64,000 bases of DNA, taken from assembly GCF_000237925.1 (NCBI RefSeq), contig NC_031497.1:21310325-21374324 (forward strand), written 5' to 3'. The notes beneath the pieces are model-generated. The model was not told the origin of the DNA and made no database searches. It saw nothing but the letters and a program-made list of their open reading frames with translations. This document shows, piece by piece, positions 16,001-24,240 of the stretch. This DNA is from Schistosoma mansoni. Taxonomy: Eukaryota; Platyhelminthes; Trematoda; Strigeidida; Schistosomatidae. The stretch's first letter is position 1. Every line of letters starts with the position of its first letter. Position numbers and translations under genes: made by a program.

Positions 16001-16771
16001 CTTATTATCTATTTGCCAATAACAATACCTGTTTCCCTCGAGACATTATTGAAACACACTGATTACGTCTCATTCAGGATAATAGTGGGACTGGAATGAC
16101 ATTAATCTACGCGTAGTTTTGAAATATTATTTATCAATTTTAGCCTCATATCTACAGTCTATTTACTTGACTATTGACAAAATCTAACCATATGGTGTTA
16201 ATTCCAGTCACTGAGAAGAGCAAACACTATGATCAATTATCCGAAATATTGATGTTATTAATCATAAAGATGATAATGATCATTTGTGTTCAATTCTTAC
16301 CGAGTTAACACGATGTAATCGCTTAGTCATTTAATAATTCCTTCCTAGAAGTGTGGCCCTCTAATAAAACCACCTGTTTCGATCTGGGCACCCGGGAAGT
16401 ATCACAGCCCTCACACAAATCAAATGAGATTTTTGTGGCGCATATGTATCTGGTGCTTCCTTGTACCAATATTTATGTGTTTGAATAAATAATATAATAA
16501 ATAAATTCCTCCCTTAAAAACAAAATAGCAGGTCGCAATATCAACACCAAAAGTGATCATTTGTTCAATTTTGCCATACATATCTGTAATTCATTCATTG
16601 CTTTTTCTGTATGCAATATATCATATTGTTATTTTCTAGGCTTGTTACGACCTATTGGATAATAGTACACGTAATCAACTAGAAACACTTATACAACGAC
16701 TTCGTAAACAAAATTGGTCTGAAGTATGGCGTCAAGGTTGCCCAGATATGGATAATACAATTTCATTGTAA
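1..16771 (+). CDS. GCN1: GCN1 (eIF2-alpha kinase activator), C-terminal 12 exons, 5' end outside window
   Basis: GCN1 is a ribosome-associated HEAT/ARM-repeat scaffold that delivers the amino-acid starvation signal to the kinase GCN2 and acts at collided ribosomes. Exons: 1-226, 930-1094, 2600-2854, 2997-3182, 4124-4705, 5075-5449, 5641-5933, 7877-8295, 10890-11041, 12898-13008, 13356-13595, 16640-16771. All junctions are GT-AG and keep one open frame of 1,044 residues to TAA at 16769. Family landmarks seen include VRQSAIHIWKIVV with NTPRTLREIMP, IAARALGDMVRKLGERILPEIIP, and GDALTRHLG-like GEALTKQLG. Family proteins are about 2,600-2,700 residues, so about 40% is here, probably including the region that contacts the GCN2 RWD domain (inference from position). 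An acidic insertion in exon 5 is unusual. Introns hold SINE and LINE pieces. Identification is very secure; short exons could still have alternatives. Confidence 0.95.
930..1094 (+). CDS. GCN1: GCN1 exon 2 of window
   Basis: Fifty-five codons in phase 0 between AG at 928-929 and GTAAGT at 1095. Encodes IAARALGDMVRKLGERILPE and then QRRGVCTGLIEII, both typical of GCN1. The ATG at 954 is internal and not a start. Confidence 0.93.
1950..2170 (+). mobile_element. LINE ORF2 3'-end remnant inside GCN1 intron
   Basis: The plus strand translates in pieces to KKAGGGHTKTWHQSIKSLTN, then RRLAGWGPRDYRN and LSKTLSDM. This is the carboxy-terminal pattern of a schistosome non-LTR retrotransposon ORF2 (GG-TW-K-GWGPRD). 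No full frame remains. It lies in the intron between 1094 and 2600 and matches the family seen at 3440-3705 on the other strand. Confidence 0.65.
2600..2854 (+). CDS. GCN1: GCN1 exon 3 of window
   Basis: Eighty-five codons, phase 0, between TTTAG and GTAAGT. Contains RRTLCDPLVEVR, KTFELLYAAIG and LDGIKQLLAVKGKAVMPYLV, matching the GCN1 HEAT repeats that end in LPYLVPKL. Confidence 0.94.
2997..3182 (+). CDS. GCN1: GCN1 exon 4 of window
   Basis: Sixty-two codons, phase 0, after TTAG; donor GTGCGT at 3183. Contains LTHPVVNVKAFAYLASVAGE and LGRILPALLQ, then an Asn/Asp/Glu-rich end not found in vertebrate GCN1. The short intron before it is 142 bases. Confidence 0.93.
3285..3355 (-). mobile_element. 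SINE-A tail fragment
   Basis: Short minus-strand copy of the end of the SINE-A family: TTTATTT run, then the motif ACACATAAATAT, then CAAGGGGGCACCAGAT. The same block ends the larger copies at 9452, 31473 and 63428. Confidence 0.7.
3440..3705 (-). mobile_element. LINE ORF2 3'-end remnant, antisense in GCN1 intron
   Basis: Minus strand reads WKKWRGGQCMTWCRDMKESC, then GLASVGSSRLPGWGPRDGAT, QWLETLSDM and QNRSRWRSC in one frame. This is the conserved carboxy end of a schistosome LINE ORF2. The 5' part is missing, as in most truncated copies. A diverged relative lies at 28600-29340. Confidence 0.75.
4124..4705 (+). CDS. GCN1: GCN1 exon 5 of window, with Asp/Glu-rich insertion
   Basis: 194 codons, phase 0, between TGTAG and GTTAGT. 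The ends are normal GCN1: EDLEATR-like EHCAAVLVCIYEATGIRQIL at the start, and YPLALRNICRLLASTDKTTL plus EAWKCLEALFK at the end. Between them nt 4397-4564 code 56 residues of which 38 are Asp or Glu. Human GCN1 has no such tract between the matching repeats. Confidence 0.94.
5075..5449 (+). CDS. GCN1: GCN1 exon 6 of window
   Basis: 125 codons, phase 0, ending at GTGAGT. Contains LPGFSDPTLPLVSLVKLYAE, KEPSAQGLSECI and VIKVIGPLIRLLGERQTNVV; the last matches the GCN1 signature SITGPLIRILGDR. Confidence 0.94.
5641..5933 (+). CDS. GCN1: GCN1 exon 7 of window
   Basis: 97 codons plus two bases after TTTTAG; donor GTAAGT at 5934. Contains CPQSVRPFVTQLQSTFLKCL and GDAHKQTR, matching KPFLPQLQTTFTKALQD of GCN1. 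It then runs into a less conserved segment with KLDPLLIDL. It joins exon 8 in phase 2 (CC|T, Pro). Confidence 0.92.
7404..7466 (+). mobile_element. SR2/RTE-type LINE 3' tail
   Basis: The block GGTGAGCGGCCTAGGCTCCT, then CGACGAGGGATAACAG, ends in TAAG/TAAGT repeats. This is the typical 3' end of schistosome RTE-like LINEs, and the same block closes the minus-strand copy at 29622. Only the tail is present. Confidence 0.65.
7877..8295 (+). CDS. GCN1: GCN1 exon 8 of window
   Basis: 419 bases; the first base completes Pro with exon 7, and the last G joins exon 9. It begins DTSLQALRLCLEHS, aligning with DTMLQALRFVIQ of human GCN1, which fixes the acceptor at TACTAG. It includes an Asn/Glu/Asp-rich loop (NDNDYNSEEDDIDEQQS) and then DQLRIIVSSCIGFIVVAAQS. 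Confidence 0.9.
8431..8955 (+). mobile_element. SINE-A, nearly full length
   Basis: About 520 bases from ATGCCCTGGTACGGC through CGGACACGGAAAG-like and CCAAACCAATGGTGCACATG blocks to CCAATATTTGTGTTTG and an AATAAAATAAAAT tail. It matches copies at 36993 and 63428 along its whole length. The short open frames in these copies recur only because the DNA repeats. It lies in sense orientation in the GCN1 intron 8295-10890. Confidence 0.8.
9452..9762 (-). mobile_element. SINE-A, 5'-truncated, antisense in GCN1 intron
   Basis: Minus-strand copy with the AATAAATAAA tail at its low-coordinate end. It breaks off after the block CCCTGATTCCAAACCAATG, so the head is missing. Confidence 0.78.
10028..10200. 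mobile_element. Penelope-like element terminal repeat fragment
   Basis: About 170 bases sharing ATCATTACCAAGGTTT, CAAATAAATTGAGCATTG and the end block TTCTGAGAATAAATA with the Penelope-like copy at 57325 and, rearranged, with 43630. The minus strand carries a GAAACAT and CAGAAGA pair at the place of a hammerhead core, but mutated. It sits in the GCN1 intron. Confidence 0.5.
10228..10620 (-). mobile_element. SINE-A, tail-less, antisense in GCN1 intron
   Basis: Minus-strand copy covering head and body (CGCGTATATAGCCTCTGTCA, GACACGGAAAG, CCAAACCAATGGTGCACATG) but lacking the A-rich tail. It is close in sequence to the copy at 8431. Confidence 0.78.
10890..11041 (+). CDS. GCN1: GCN1 exon 9 of window
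   Basis: 152 bases; the first two complete Asp with exon 8. Encodes DVPWTFTQSQGIALLIPLKH and ERLAQFIKQLSIHEN, in the place of human DWMVRHGRSLALSVAV. Donor GTTAGT. The segment is diverged; its place is supported by phase and order. Confidence 0.88.
12058..12486 (+). repeat. Repeat D, copy 1
   Basis: About 400 bases found again at 58370-58760 in the same orientation. Shared blocks: CATCTAGATATTTCAACAA-like, TTTTAATACATCATTATG, GGTTGCTGGCAATAT, GAATGTACATTAT and the end ATAATATTGAATAAAGCTAA followed by AATAACAATAAT. The 3' microsatellite tail suggests a retroposed element. An open frame of 62 codons (12263-12451) is broken in copy 2. I do not recognise the family. Confidence 0.6.
12898..13008 (+). 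CDS. GCN1: GCN1 exon 10 of window
   Basis: Thirty-seven codons, phase 0, after CATGTAG; donor GTAATT. Encodes SAIRQIGYRCIGCFVGYLTE, matching human IAVSGVRGMGFLMRHHIE. The exon is short but supported by frame, order and homology. Confidence 0.88.
13029..13060. repeat. (TA)n microsatellite
   Basis: Uninterrupted TA run of about 15 units in the 347-base intron between GCN1 exons 10 and 11. Confidence 0.9.
13356..13595 (+). CDS. GCN1: GCN1 exon 11 of window
   Basis: Eighty codons, phase 0; acceptor AATAG, donor GTTAGT. Contains GFEHPVIDVRLLSTVVSSHI (cf. SSDIRLVAEKMI) and GIKDKNSAVRLGSETALAVL, the counterpart of DNTKDKNTVVRAYSDQAIVN of GCN1. Confidence 0.94.
14440..14520 (+). mobile_element. SINE-B 3' fragment
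   Basis: Contains GACGAAACGGCCGTCCAATG and then TGGTGATCTACCT, TCGACTCATGGATTCAACTA: the 3' third of the SINE-B family with the 3' half of its hammerhead-like core. It lies in the last GCN1 intron. Confidence 0.6.
15306..15332. repeat. (AAT)n microsatellite
   Basis: About nine AAT units in the last GCN1 intron. A shorter ATT run follows near 15600-15620. Apart from these and the SINE pieces at 14440 and 16349, I see nothing recognisable in the 3 kb intron 13596-16639. Confidence 0.85.
16349..16500 (+). mobile_element. SINE-A 3' fragment in GCN1 intron
   Basis: The last 150 bases of SINE-A: GAGATTTTTGTGGCGCATAT, GTATCTGGTGC, ACCAATATTTATGTGTTTG and tail AATAAATAATATAATAAAT. It lies about 140 bases before the acceptor of the final GCN1 exon. 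Confidence 0.7.
16640..16771 (+). CDS. GCN1: GCN1 terminal exon
   Basis: Forty-three codons and TAA. Encodes ACYDLLDNSTRNQLETLIQR and ends DMDNTISL. The family end is variable, so homology is weak, but acceptor (TTTTCTAG), phase and the 'LDVASLEVLNEVNRR'-like helix agree. Confidence 0.9.
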   Translation, partial: ACYDLLDNSTRNQLETLIQRLRKQNWSEVWRQGCPDMDNTISL

Positions 16772-17297
16772 ATTCTACAGTGTAAACTTACATTTAAACT
16801 TACATTCAAGCCTTTTTTGTTTTCTTACTGTACGATCTATTCAAAAAAAATGTATTTGAGTTAATTGTATCCATACGTAACTAAATCCAAACAATCTATA
16901 CCTTGAATTTCTTGATATGTAACATATATATATATATATGTATATGTATATATATATGCGTACATATATTTAATGTTTATTTTTAGCTTTTATTGATTCA
17001 ATTTTCATTTTAAAAAAATTTACTGCACACATCATCTTTTGATTTGCTAAAGTTTTACGTCTTTTTTATTTGTCTTGGAATACCATGAGAGGTTCACTTG
17101 AACGTTGATAATAACAAAACTATCATCTTTAGTCTTATATGAAGAGGTTTAGTTGAGATTTTTTATCATATACAAATAATTATCATCATGGTAACAAACT
17201 TTTAAGCGTTTGATTAGTATATTTAGGTTCTTATGACATATGAGTTAATATTCAACTCTTACAAAAAGGGACTACTTACCTCATAATTCCTACATGT

Positions 17298-17313
17298 GCC
17301 CCAATAAAGGGGC
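17298..17313 (+). terminator. First canonical AATAAA after GCN1, in a hairpin loop
   Basis: GCCCC-AATAAA-GGGGC: a five-base-pair GC stem with the polyadenylation hexamer as its loop, 527 bases after the GCN1 stop. I found no earlier exact AATAAA in the 3' flank, so this is the best candidate for the GCN1 3' end. Use as a poly(A) signal is inferred. A variant hexamer upstream is possible. Confidence 0.4.
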
Positions 17314-18060
17314 TTTGGGACAATCGATTTGATCCTATCGACTAGATTTATTATTCTGTAGAGTAAGCGGTGACTCGACAGTCAGGGACTCGACTTTTGA
17401 TCAGTAATTACCTAGCTCGTACTCCATTCTACTTATTTCGACTTGGGTAGCAGGGTGGTAATACCAGTAGTCTCTATAACTGGATTGTGATCTAAGATCA
17501 AGTTTCACAAATCGTGTCTGTAAAAGTGAGTTATTAGTAGTGATAAAAACATACCAAGTCATTCTAAGGGTTGGTTTTACTCAACAGACTGTTTTAGATC
17601 TAGACTTTGTGTTAATCGGGACTTGACAGTTAGATACATATCAGTTGCCTCTTCAATATCAATATAACGTCACAGATCCGAGTCCTTATCGTATAATACT
17701 TATACCGGGGACACTATCGACAGATTAATATGAACTTATTCGTTCATATGTTTTTTTGGCTATAAACTGTATGGTTATTTATTGAGAACTTAACGCTTTC
17801 CGGTTATATAATATAGCTGTTTACTCCAGTCATTGAGAACTTTACTAAGTTGGATTAATTCTTATAAGATGTTAATGTATGTTGTCGATGGTGTTAAGAA
17901 AAAATAGGAGTTTCACATCCTATTTTATATCTGGAAATTAGCATGAATTTATTCTAAATATAGGAGCTGCATAATCCTCTTAAATCAATACCGAATTTTA
18001 TTGTGCATTTTTCTTTAGAAAGTACATCTTTACAGTTTAACACGAGACTAAACCATATCC
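17314..18060. other. Intergenic, no gene seen
   Basis: AT-rich sequence between the GCN1 3' flank and the Sm-alpha copy at 18061. A stretch near 17460-17700 loosely resembles sequence at 1260-1480 (TAGATCTAGACTTTGTG against TAGACCTAGATTTTGCA), which may be an old repeat. Confidence 0.4.
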
Positions 18061-18287
18061 AAGCATTGTAAGCAAAGATGGATAGTGGCTAGCAGTGGAA
18101 TCCAGGACGCGCGTTTCGTCCTATCCGGGACTCGTCCACTGCTAGCCACTATCCGTCTTTGCTTACAATGCTTGTGAATTAAGGCTATATCGAGGCAATA
18201 TGCATAGTATGCCTATATACCAATTAGAGACTGACCAGTTGCAGTCCTAAACATCGATGCGAAGATTCAAACAAACAATACTAAGTG
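18061..18287 (+). mobile_element. Sm-alpha-type SINE, fold-back copy
   Basis: Bases 18061-18099 and 18135-18173 are inverted repeats (38 of 39 match), built from the Sm-alpha 3' helix block CCACTGCTAGCCACTATCC and its flank. The loop keeps GACGAAACGCGCGTCC on the minus strand, but the CTGACGA box is lost. The plus-strand tail (GAGACTGACCAGTTGCAGTC, then ATTCAAACAAACAATACTAA) runs to 18287. Confidence 0.7.
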
Positions 18288-19832
18288 AACATATCCAACT
18301 AGTACTTTCAGCTTATTTGGTGGTTGAGTGCCACATATCGGAGTGTGGTTTTCACTAGAGATTTCATTTCAAGATCTGATTTTTTAATTATATGTATCTT
18401 TTATCCTTCATATTAGATTGTCCTACACTGACATGTTCATACACAGCAGTTCCGAATAATTCTAATCGCTTGGAATGAAATCTCTAGTGAAAATTACACT
18501 TCAACATGCAGCACTCACCAATTGAAATGTTATATATAACGTTACTCGATTATTGAAAACGTGACAGATGGCCTTAGTTAATAAATTCTCAGTAATAAAT
18601 GTGTTGTTCAACCAAACAAGGTTGAAATAGTGACTTCTGGTTTTTAAAGTGAAACCCAAAGAGTCATAGGAGTATGTATTCATTTTGTGCCGATGGCGTT
18701 TTAAGGTAGATTTACTTAAAAGTTAGGTCGCTTATGATTGGTATAAATCCTATCCGAGACATAATGAATAATTCATTACTGAGCACAAGTATTTCTGTCA
18801 TATTTTACATCCATTGATATTAGAAACTCATTTCATCGACCATTCAGAACGTTTAAATAAATGTTATAAATTGTTTATAAAAGTATTTCTGACTCAATAA
18901 ACTACCCATTTATTTACTGAGTTTTTATAAAAGATCAGTCTCTTTTCAGATAGTAAGAATCGATTATAAACCGCGAAAAATCCTTAACTAACAATTAAAT
19001 TCAGATTTCGTCACTTCTTGGTGATCCTTGTACACACTGGTTTATAAGGCGTGTCGGGGTTTCAAGGTCATCTCTAATGTCTCATGTGCAACAGTTTTGT
19101 GTAGTTTCGCCGATACTTTCACTAGTCAACATGTATGTCTCGCCAACTAACGGTAGTGCCTAAATTTATCTCTTTCATCTGTTTTAAAGGTGGCTTGGCT
19201 AGATGTTTGCACCGATTTTAGTAAGGTTCTAAATTGTTAATATTGAAGTTTCAATTTTAAGCCTCTTTGTGACCAACGCGAATCTAACTAGTGAACAAGT
19301 CCCTAATAGAACAAAACGAATGTCCTGGATTACACTGCTAATAATCATAATCCATATATTCCATAGAAACAACTGGAAGTTATTATTTTCTGTCTTTTGG
19401 TTAAAACTTTCAATACCTTATACTTTTCTCTAGCACAAAAAAGACTTACTTCAATTTGCTTTTGTTTTTAATTAATATGAAATAAAAAATAACAGTGGTG
19501 ATGATGAAAATAATAAAAGCATTTGATATATAGTTCTAGGTGATGAGGATTGCTTGGGAGTATAGCGAATCGAAATAGTTCATCTGGATTCAATGAGATA
19601 TCAGGGAAGCAATGAATGATTGAGTAGAGTAGTGGTAGGTCAAATGCATAAAACATAGGATGTGTTAAAGATCCATATAATCAAAATCATTATCTACATG
19701 AAATCAAAATTATCTTGCAATAATTGGGTTTGAATGAGGAGTTTCGGGAGTTAGGGCTGTACAAACTGATAGGCAGATATAGAGAGGGAAGAGGGTGGGG
19801 TATTATCATTGTGCGTTTAATGTTTTATACCA
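18288..19832. other. Intergenic, 3' side of the EGR gene
   Basis: No open frame or repeat that I can name. It contains the downstream flank of the minus-strand EGR gene, and no clear AATAAA on the minus strand close to the stop. Short open frames here (near 18501-18683 and 19468-19656) show no known motif. Confidence 0.4.
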
Positions 19833-21227
19833 CTACACAATATCATTGTTATTAGTGGTATTTCTGTGCATAAATGATATATGGTCCGATGGCATAGAAT
19901 AATATGGATGTACATTGTAATTAGGAAAGTTAGTTGATACTACTACTTCTTTTGATGACGATGATGATAATGTTGTTGAAGAAGGAATAGATGCATTTCT
20001 AGGTTTACGTCCTCTTCTTGGTTTATCACGCATATGTGTTTTAGTATGACGATTACGTTCATCGGAACGTGCAAATCGTCTGTCACATATTTTGCATTCA
20101 TATGGTCGTTCACCAGTATGTGTACGACGATGTGTCATCAAATGATCACTTCGTGTAAATCCTTTTCCACAAATATCACATATAAACTGTTTAATTCCAC
20201 TATGTGTACGTTGATGACGTTTAAGCTCATCAATTCGAACAAAACGTTTGTTACAACTTGATATACCACATATAAATGGTTTCTGTTGATCAGATAATTT
20301 TTGACATTTGTTATGAATAGATTTTGGTTCAGTCTGTATGGTATTGTAATAATATTCACTTTTACACTGATTAAAATCAAATTTATTATCTATTGCTTTA
20401 TTTGATACAGAGCATGTAGAACAGGTGGGAACTCTTTCTGGAGTTACATAGCTTCGCTGATCACTGATAATTCCATTATGATTACTATTACCATCGATAG
20501 TTGGAATAATAACAATATCACTAGTTTGATATGTAGACCATGGTGTTTGATTTTCTGGTATGTTATATGTATTATCATATAGGTTTCTATAGTTAGAGGA
20601 GACAGTATCAGTATTAAATTTCGTCGAGTTTAATAAAGAATCGGTCGACCAGTGATCAAATATAGCATCTGAGTTATAATTTTTAATTGGAGTCGTGTGG
20701 GATTCCAATGATACTGCTTCATTCAATATTTCTAATTTTATTTCTTCAGTATTAGATGAATTCGGATGTGATTCTAAATTCAAATAAACCAAAGGAGACT
20801 GAATTTGCGGTTGAGTGACTGTTTGATCATTTGTATTGGTAGCCAGCGGTTTTAAGTATTGTACTTCAAGTAATTGTGAATTATTTCTGTTTTGAATATT
20901 CTGTTCATCTTCACTTGGCTCAACTGAAATGGAAAGCGAAGAGATTAATTTCTAATTTAAGGAAAAATGTCAATTTAAGTGTTACTCTTCAAGATGGAAG
21001 ATGAACTTACCTTTTATTACTGGGTTCGGTGGATATATGAAATAGTTGTCAGATTCTTTGTCAAGTGGTGTTGGAGTATTTAAGTTTTCCCATTTAGAAA
21101 AATCTTTATAACTATCATCGGTTGCATAAGTTGGTGTATGTCCAGTCGGTATATCATTAAAAGCTGCCTTAATATCACCAGTCGGTAGCATCCAGTCTAT
21201 TAGGTTACTGTTTAACGTTCTTAGCAT
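19833..21227 (-). CDS. EGR: EGR-family three-finger C2H2 transcription factor
   Basis: Nuclear DNA-binding regulator of the early growth response (Krox/Zif268) type. Two coding exons, 21011-21227 and 19833-20923, joined over an 87-base GT-AG intron in phase 1, give 435 residues. Three zinc fingers lie at about residues 289-369 with linkers HSGIKQF and HTGERPY. Fingers 2 and 3 keep the EGR recognition helices RSDHLMTH and RSDERNRH; finger 1 has RIDELKRH. The rest is Ser/Thr/Asn-rich and low in conservation, as in other EGRs, with a basic RRGRKPR just after finger 3 and a Ser-rich tail. The first in-frame Met of this open exon is at 21227, behind a stop, so it is the likely start, although a 5' non-coding exon is possible. 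The family is often immediate-early. EGR type is sure; orthology to one vertebrate EGR is not. Confidence 0.93.
20034..20279 (-). other. EGR: EGR zinc-finger DNA-binding domain
   Basis: Encodes PFICGISSCNKRF through HTKTH: three C2H2 fingers. Base-contacting residues are R-D-E-R in finger 1, R-D-H-T in finger 2 and R-D-E-R in finger 3, the same as Zif268/EGR1. The expected site is therefore the GCGTGGGCG class (family knowledge). The only helix change is Ser to Ile at position 1 of finger 1. Confidence 0.92.
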
Positions 21228-21233
21228 TCTCAC

Positions 21234-22190
21234 CTATTAATATGCGTATCATCTGTACTACAACTCGTATTTATCTTGCCGATTAACACCTAGTCATCTG
21301 TAACCAATAGAAGTTATCCCACCAACGCATTGTTATTTTAAGTAACTAAAATTTATCGCTAAATTTATCAACCAATTAAAAGCGAACAAGTAACTTGGAT
21401 TAACCTTGAAATTAGCCAATCAACTTAAAAATATTAGTTTCAGACATTATAGATCACACCCCTTTGGTTTTAAAAAAGATGAGCCGTCAAAGTTCGATTA
21501 CTTCATGAATTCTTATTGACGTTAACAATTGGGAAGTGGTGGGTGTGATTTCATCATGTTGTTTTTCTAAATTCCCATAATAATTTTGCCGTTTATTTTC
21601 TTATGAAATGTTTTATCTCCATCAAAAATTCCTGGAATCATAATTACTTTTCTCCTCAAATCATTTCTTTTTTCAATACAGATAAATACGAATCGTTTCA
21701 TTAATCCTTCTTCTGAAGGATTCACAAATTTTTTTTAATAGCAAAATGTATGGTTCTTTTAGTATGATGATGAATGATCTTGGCCTTTAAATAATGGGGG
21801 AAAATATGAATAATTTCAGTGAAATTTATAGTCAAGTTTTCAGCTTTGTAGAGAACTTATAAATTTGAGTATATCTCTTATCACATAAATCAGTGGAAGT
21901 ACTTGATGTAGGAATTAACGTAAACGTTGGATATCTATCTGTTGTAACTAGCTACGGCAGAATGTATAAACTTGTCTATATAAGTTGTCCAAATGTGTTT
22001 GCTTAACTTTACTGCTGTACATAAAATGCAGTCATCTAAGATATTATCATTTATCTACTAATTTACAAGTTTAAGCGTGGATTACATTAACACATTCTTA
22101 ATATATACATAGTAATTGTATTGATTCATTGATGTTTATTCCCTTTCGACCAGTTTTTTGTCGTAAACATATTCCGTTATTGTTGTTTTG
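21234..22190. promoter_or_regulatory. EGR upstream region, no defined promoter
   Basis: This 0.95 kb lies 5' of the EGR start. I see a CRE-like TGACGTTA near 21513, a CACACCCC box near 21465 and a GGTGGGTGTG block near 21538, all single motifs. I found no CArG box or clear TATA box at a fixed distance. A promoter role is inferred only from position. Confidence 0.3.
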
Positions 22191-22345
22191 CTAAGTGGAT
22201 AACGCAATGGCGTTTGAAGCGAACGGTACTGAGTCTAAGTCTCAGAGTGAAAATCAACTCTGAGATTCAAGTACATCCAGCTGACGAGTCCCAAATAGGA
22301 TGAAGCACACTTCCTTGATTCCACTGCTAGCCACTATCCTGTTTT
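22190..22345 (+). mobile_element. Sm-alpha-type SINE with decayed hammerhead
   Basis: tRNA-like head CTAAGTGGATAACGCAATGG followed by ACATCCAGCTGACGAGTCCC. The CTGACGAG box is intact, but the second core box reads GAAG instead of GAAA and the cleavage triplet is TTC. Ends at CCACTGCTAGCCACTATCC. A dead copy of the known Sm-alpha ribozyme SINE. Confidence 0.75.
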
Positions 22346-23164
22346 GTTATTTTGCTATATGTATGATCATTGTAACCTCTACTATTATTGTCATTATTAC
22401 AATTATTATTTCATATACTATACTCACTTATAGATATGAAAAGTTGTACATGTCATCATGGGTAAGCGTTTGCTTGGTCCAATTCTTGATAACCAGAGCT
22501 CAGTCTCTATCAGCTATTGTCGACATGTATGCGCACGAGTCACGGATTCCACGACTAGCTACATACCATCTATTCTAAGTAGTAAGTTGTACACAAATGA
22601 TGACCGAAGTCTATGAGAAAACGTTAGAAGTTAAAGCATTCAACTTTTTTCCAACAATTTCTAGGTCCGAACCCCAAATGGCTCTAGTTACACCAATCGT
22701 CATATCAGAAGATATGACTCAAAGCTAAGTACTCGTACGTGTACTTATTTGAGTTCACTGAAAAATAAACTCGGCAGCGACTTTCAAAATAATAACTTTG
22801 GTGTAAGTAGTCTTCCGCTCTGACAACTGAAATACTATGCGACCTGATTATTTTCAAGGTTTGAATCTTTTCCTAAATGTTGATTGTTGTGGCTAACTAT
22901 CATCTGACCAATAGATACACAAATGCTTACATTTCATCATATTATGAATTGGGTCGAGTTTTTATTTTGATTAGTTGTAAAGACATATACTCGGGTGTTT
23001 TCAGGAGCTTTGTATAGTTTACAGATAATTTTCATCCTGGTTTGGATGTAGTCAGTTAGCTATTGAAACCAGGTAGATCAGAAAGTTTGTTCCGAGGTCG
23101 TTTGAAAATTGTAGACCAGCTGGTTCTGGTTTATTGGTTTTATGTCACTCCATATGTCGTGAAC

Positions 23165-23450
23165 AAGAACACGGGTGGAGACAATCGAATGTGTGTGATA
23201 CGAAAATTACAGACTATCTCACTAAAATCTGACAGTTTATTTGCAAATTATCAATCAATTGTCTCAATCTTGACCATTCCTTCTGCAAATATCAGTCCAC
23301 AGTCTCCGATTATTATTGTTCATACATTGTCTTACCAACTGCGTCCCGTTCTCGTTCTTTCATTATCGATCTACTGAAATACATTCAATACCCGACCATC
23401 GTTATATACTACTTATGTGGAGATAAGTAACCCACACTATACAGACTGAT
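23165..23450 (+). repeat. Repeat E, copy 1
   Basis: Matches 36218-36300 plus 36546-36775, which are split by an Sm-alpha insertion. Shared blocks: AACACGGGTGGAGACAATCG, ATCAATCAATTGTCTCAATC, TCTGCAAATATCAGT, CTGAAATACATTCAATACC. The open frame at 23063-23377 shows no known domain. Family unknown. Confidence 0.6.
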
Positions 23451-23939
23451 ATTCTTGGGGTTAATTTTGTCTAGACATGTAAGTGCACACTACTAAATAG
23501 TCATGGATTAAAATAATTAGATGTGTAGTGTGACCTAATTTCCAATGGTTCACCGGTTTATGTTAACGTCTATACAAAAAGTAAACCTGTCTAGCTACAT
23601 TTCTGAAACATTCACACTGTTAATGAACTTCTCTTTAAAAAGAAAGTAGTATGCTGAAATTATTTGTTATTTTTACCATTACAGTCTAACAAACTACTTG
23701 TTGTACTATACACTTCTGTATTAATTAGAGTCAAGTCGTAGTGTAAAGTTTATTAAATTGTTTGAATACTTCTTAGATTAGAAAGGACAATGATTTTCAT
23801 GTATTTTATTATTAAACATCTCCTAAAATCACGGAACTATTTTAAGGATAAAAAAATTACCACAGATTACTTTTTTAGTACAGTTTTATAATGTTAAACA
23901 TGGTTCAACTGGAAGATCCAATATCTGTGTAAATTTAGA

Positions 23940-24240
23940 TCAGAAGGGGTTTTGTGGAGAATTTAGTAATTTCATAGTTGAAACTATGAGTCAATTGAAG
24001 CTAGACCACCATCGAAAACCTGGAAACACTGCTTGACGACCGTTTCGTCCTATTATGGAACTCCTCAGCAGTGCGCATCCACGATCCCGCACTCGCGAGA
24101 TTCGAACCCAGGACCTACCAGTCTCGTTGGTGCGCACTGCTGAGGAGTCCCATAATGGGACGAAACGACCGTCAAGCAGTGCTTCCAAGTTTTCCATGGT
24201 GGTCTAACTTCAATTGACTCATGGTTTCAACTATATGTAA
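23940..24240 (-). mobile_element. SINE-B, fold-back copy
   Basis: Starts with CAGAAGGGGTTTTGTGGAG. About 105-base arms (from ATAGTTGAAACTATGAGTCA to TCAGCAGTGCGCATCC, and the inverse from TGGTGCGCACTGCTGAGG to TTTCAACTAT) flank a short loop with the B-box-like GATTCGAACCCAGGACC (minus strand GGTTCGAATC). Both arms hold the hammerhead-like core, but after GTC they read AAGCAGTGC rather than CAGTGC. Confidence 0.75.

Noticed and set aside
17298-17313. Histone-type 3' stem-loop
   Set aside because: The loop and stem sequences do not match the histone consensus and no histone gene is near; kept only as a poly(A) candidate.
20138-20380. 80-codon minus-strand frame over the EGR fingers
   Set aside because: Shadow frame of the EGR exon; the zinc-finger frame is clearly the coding one.
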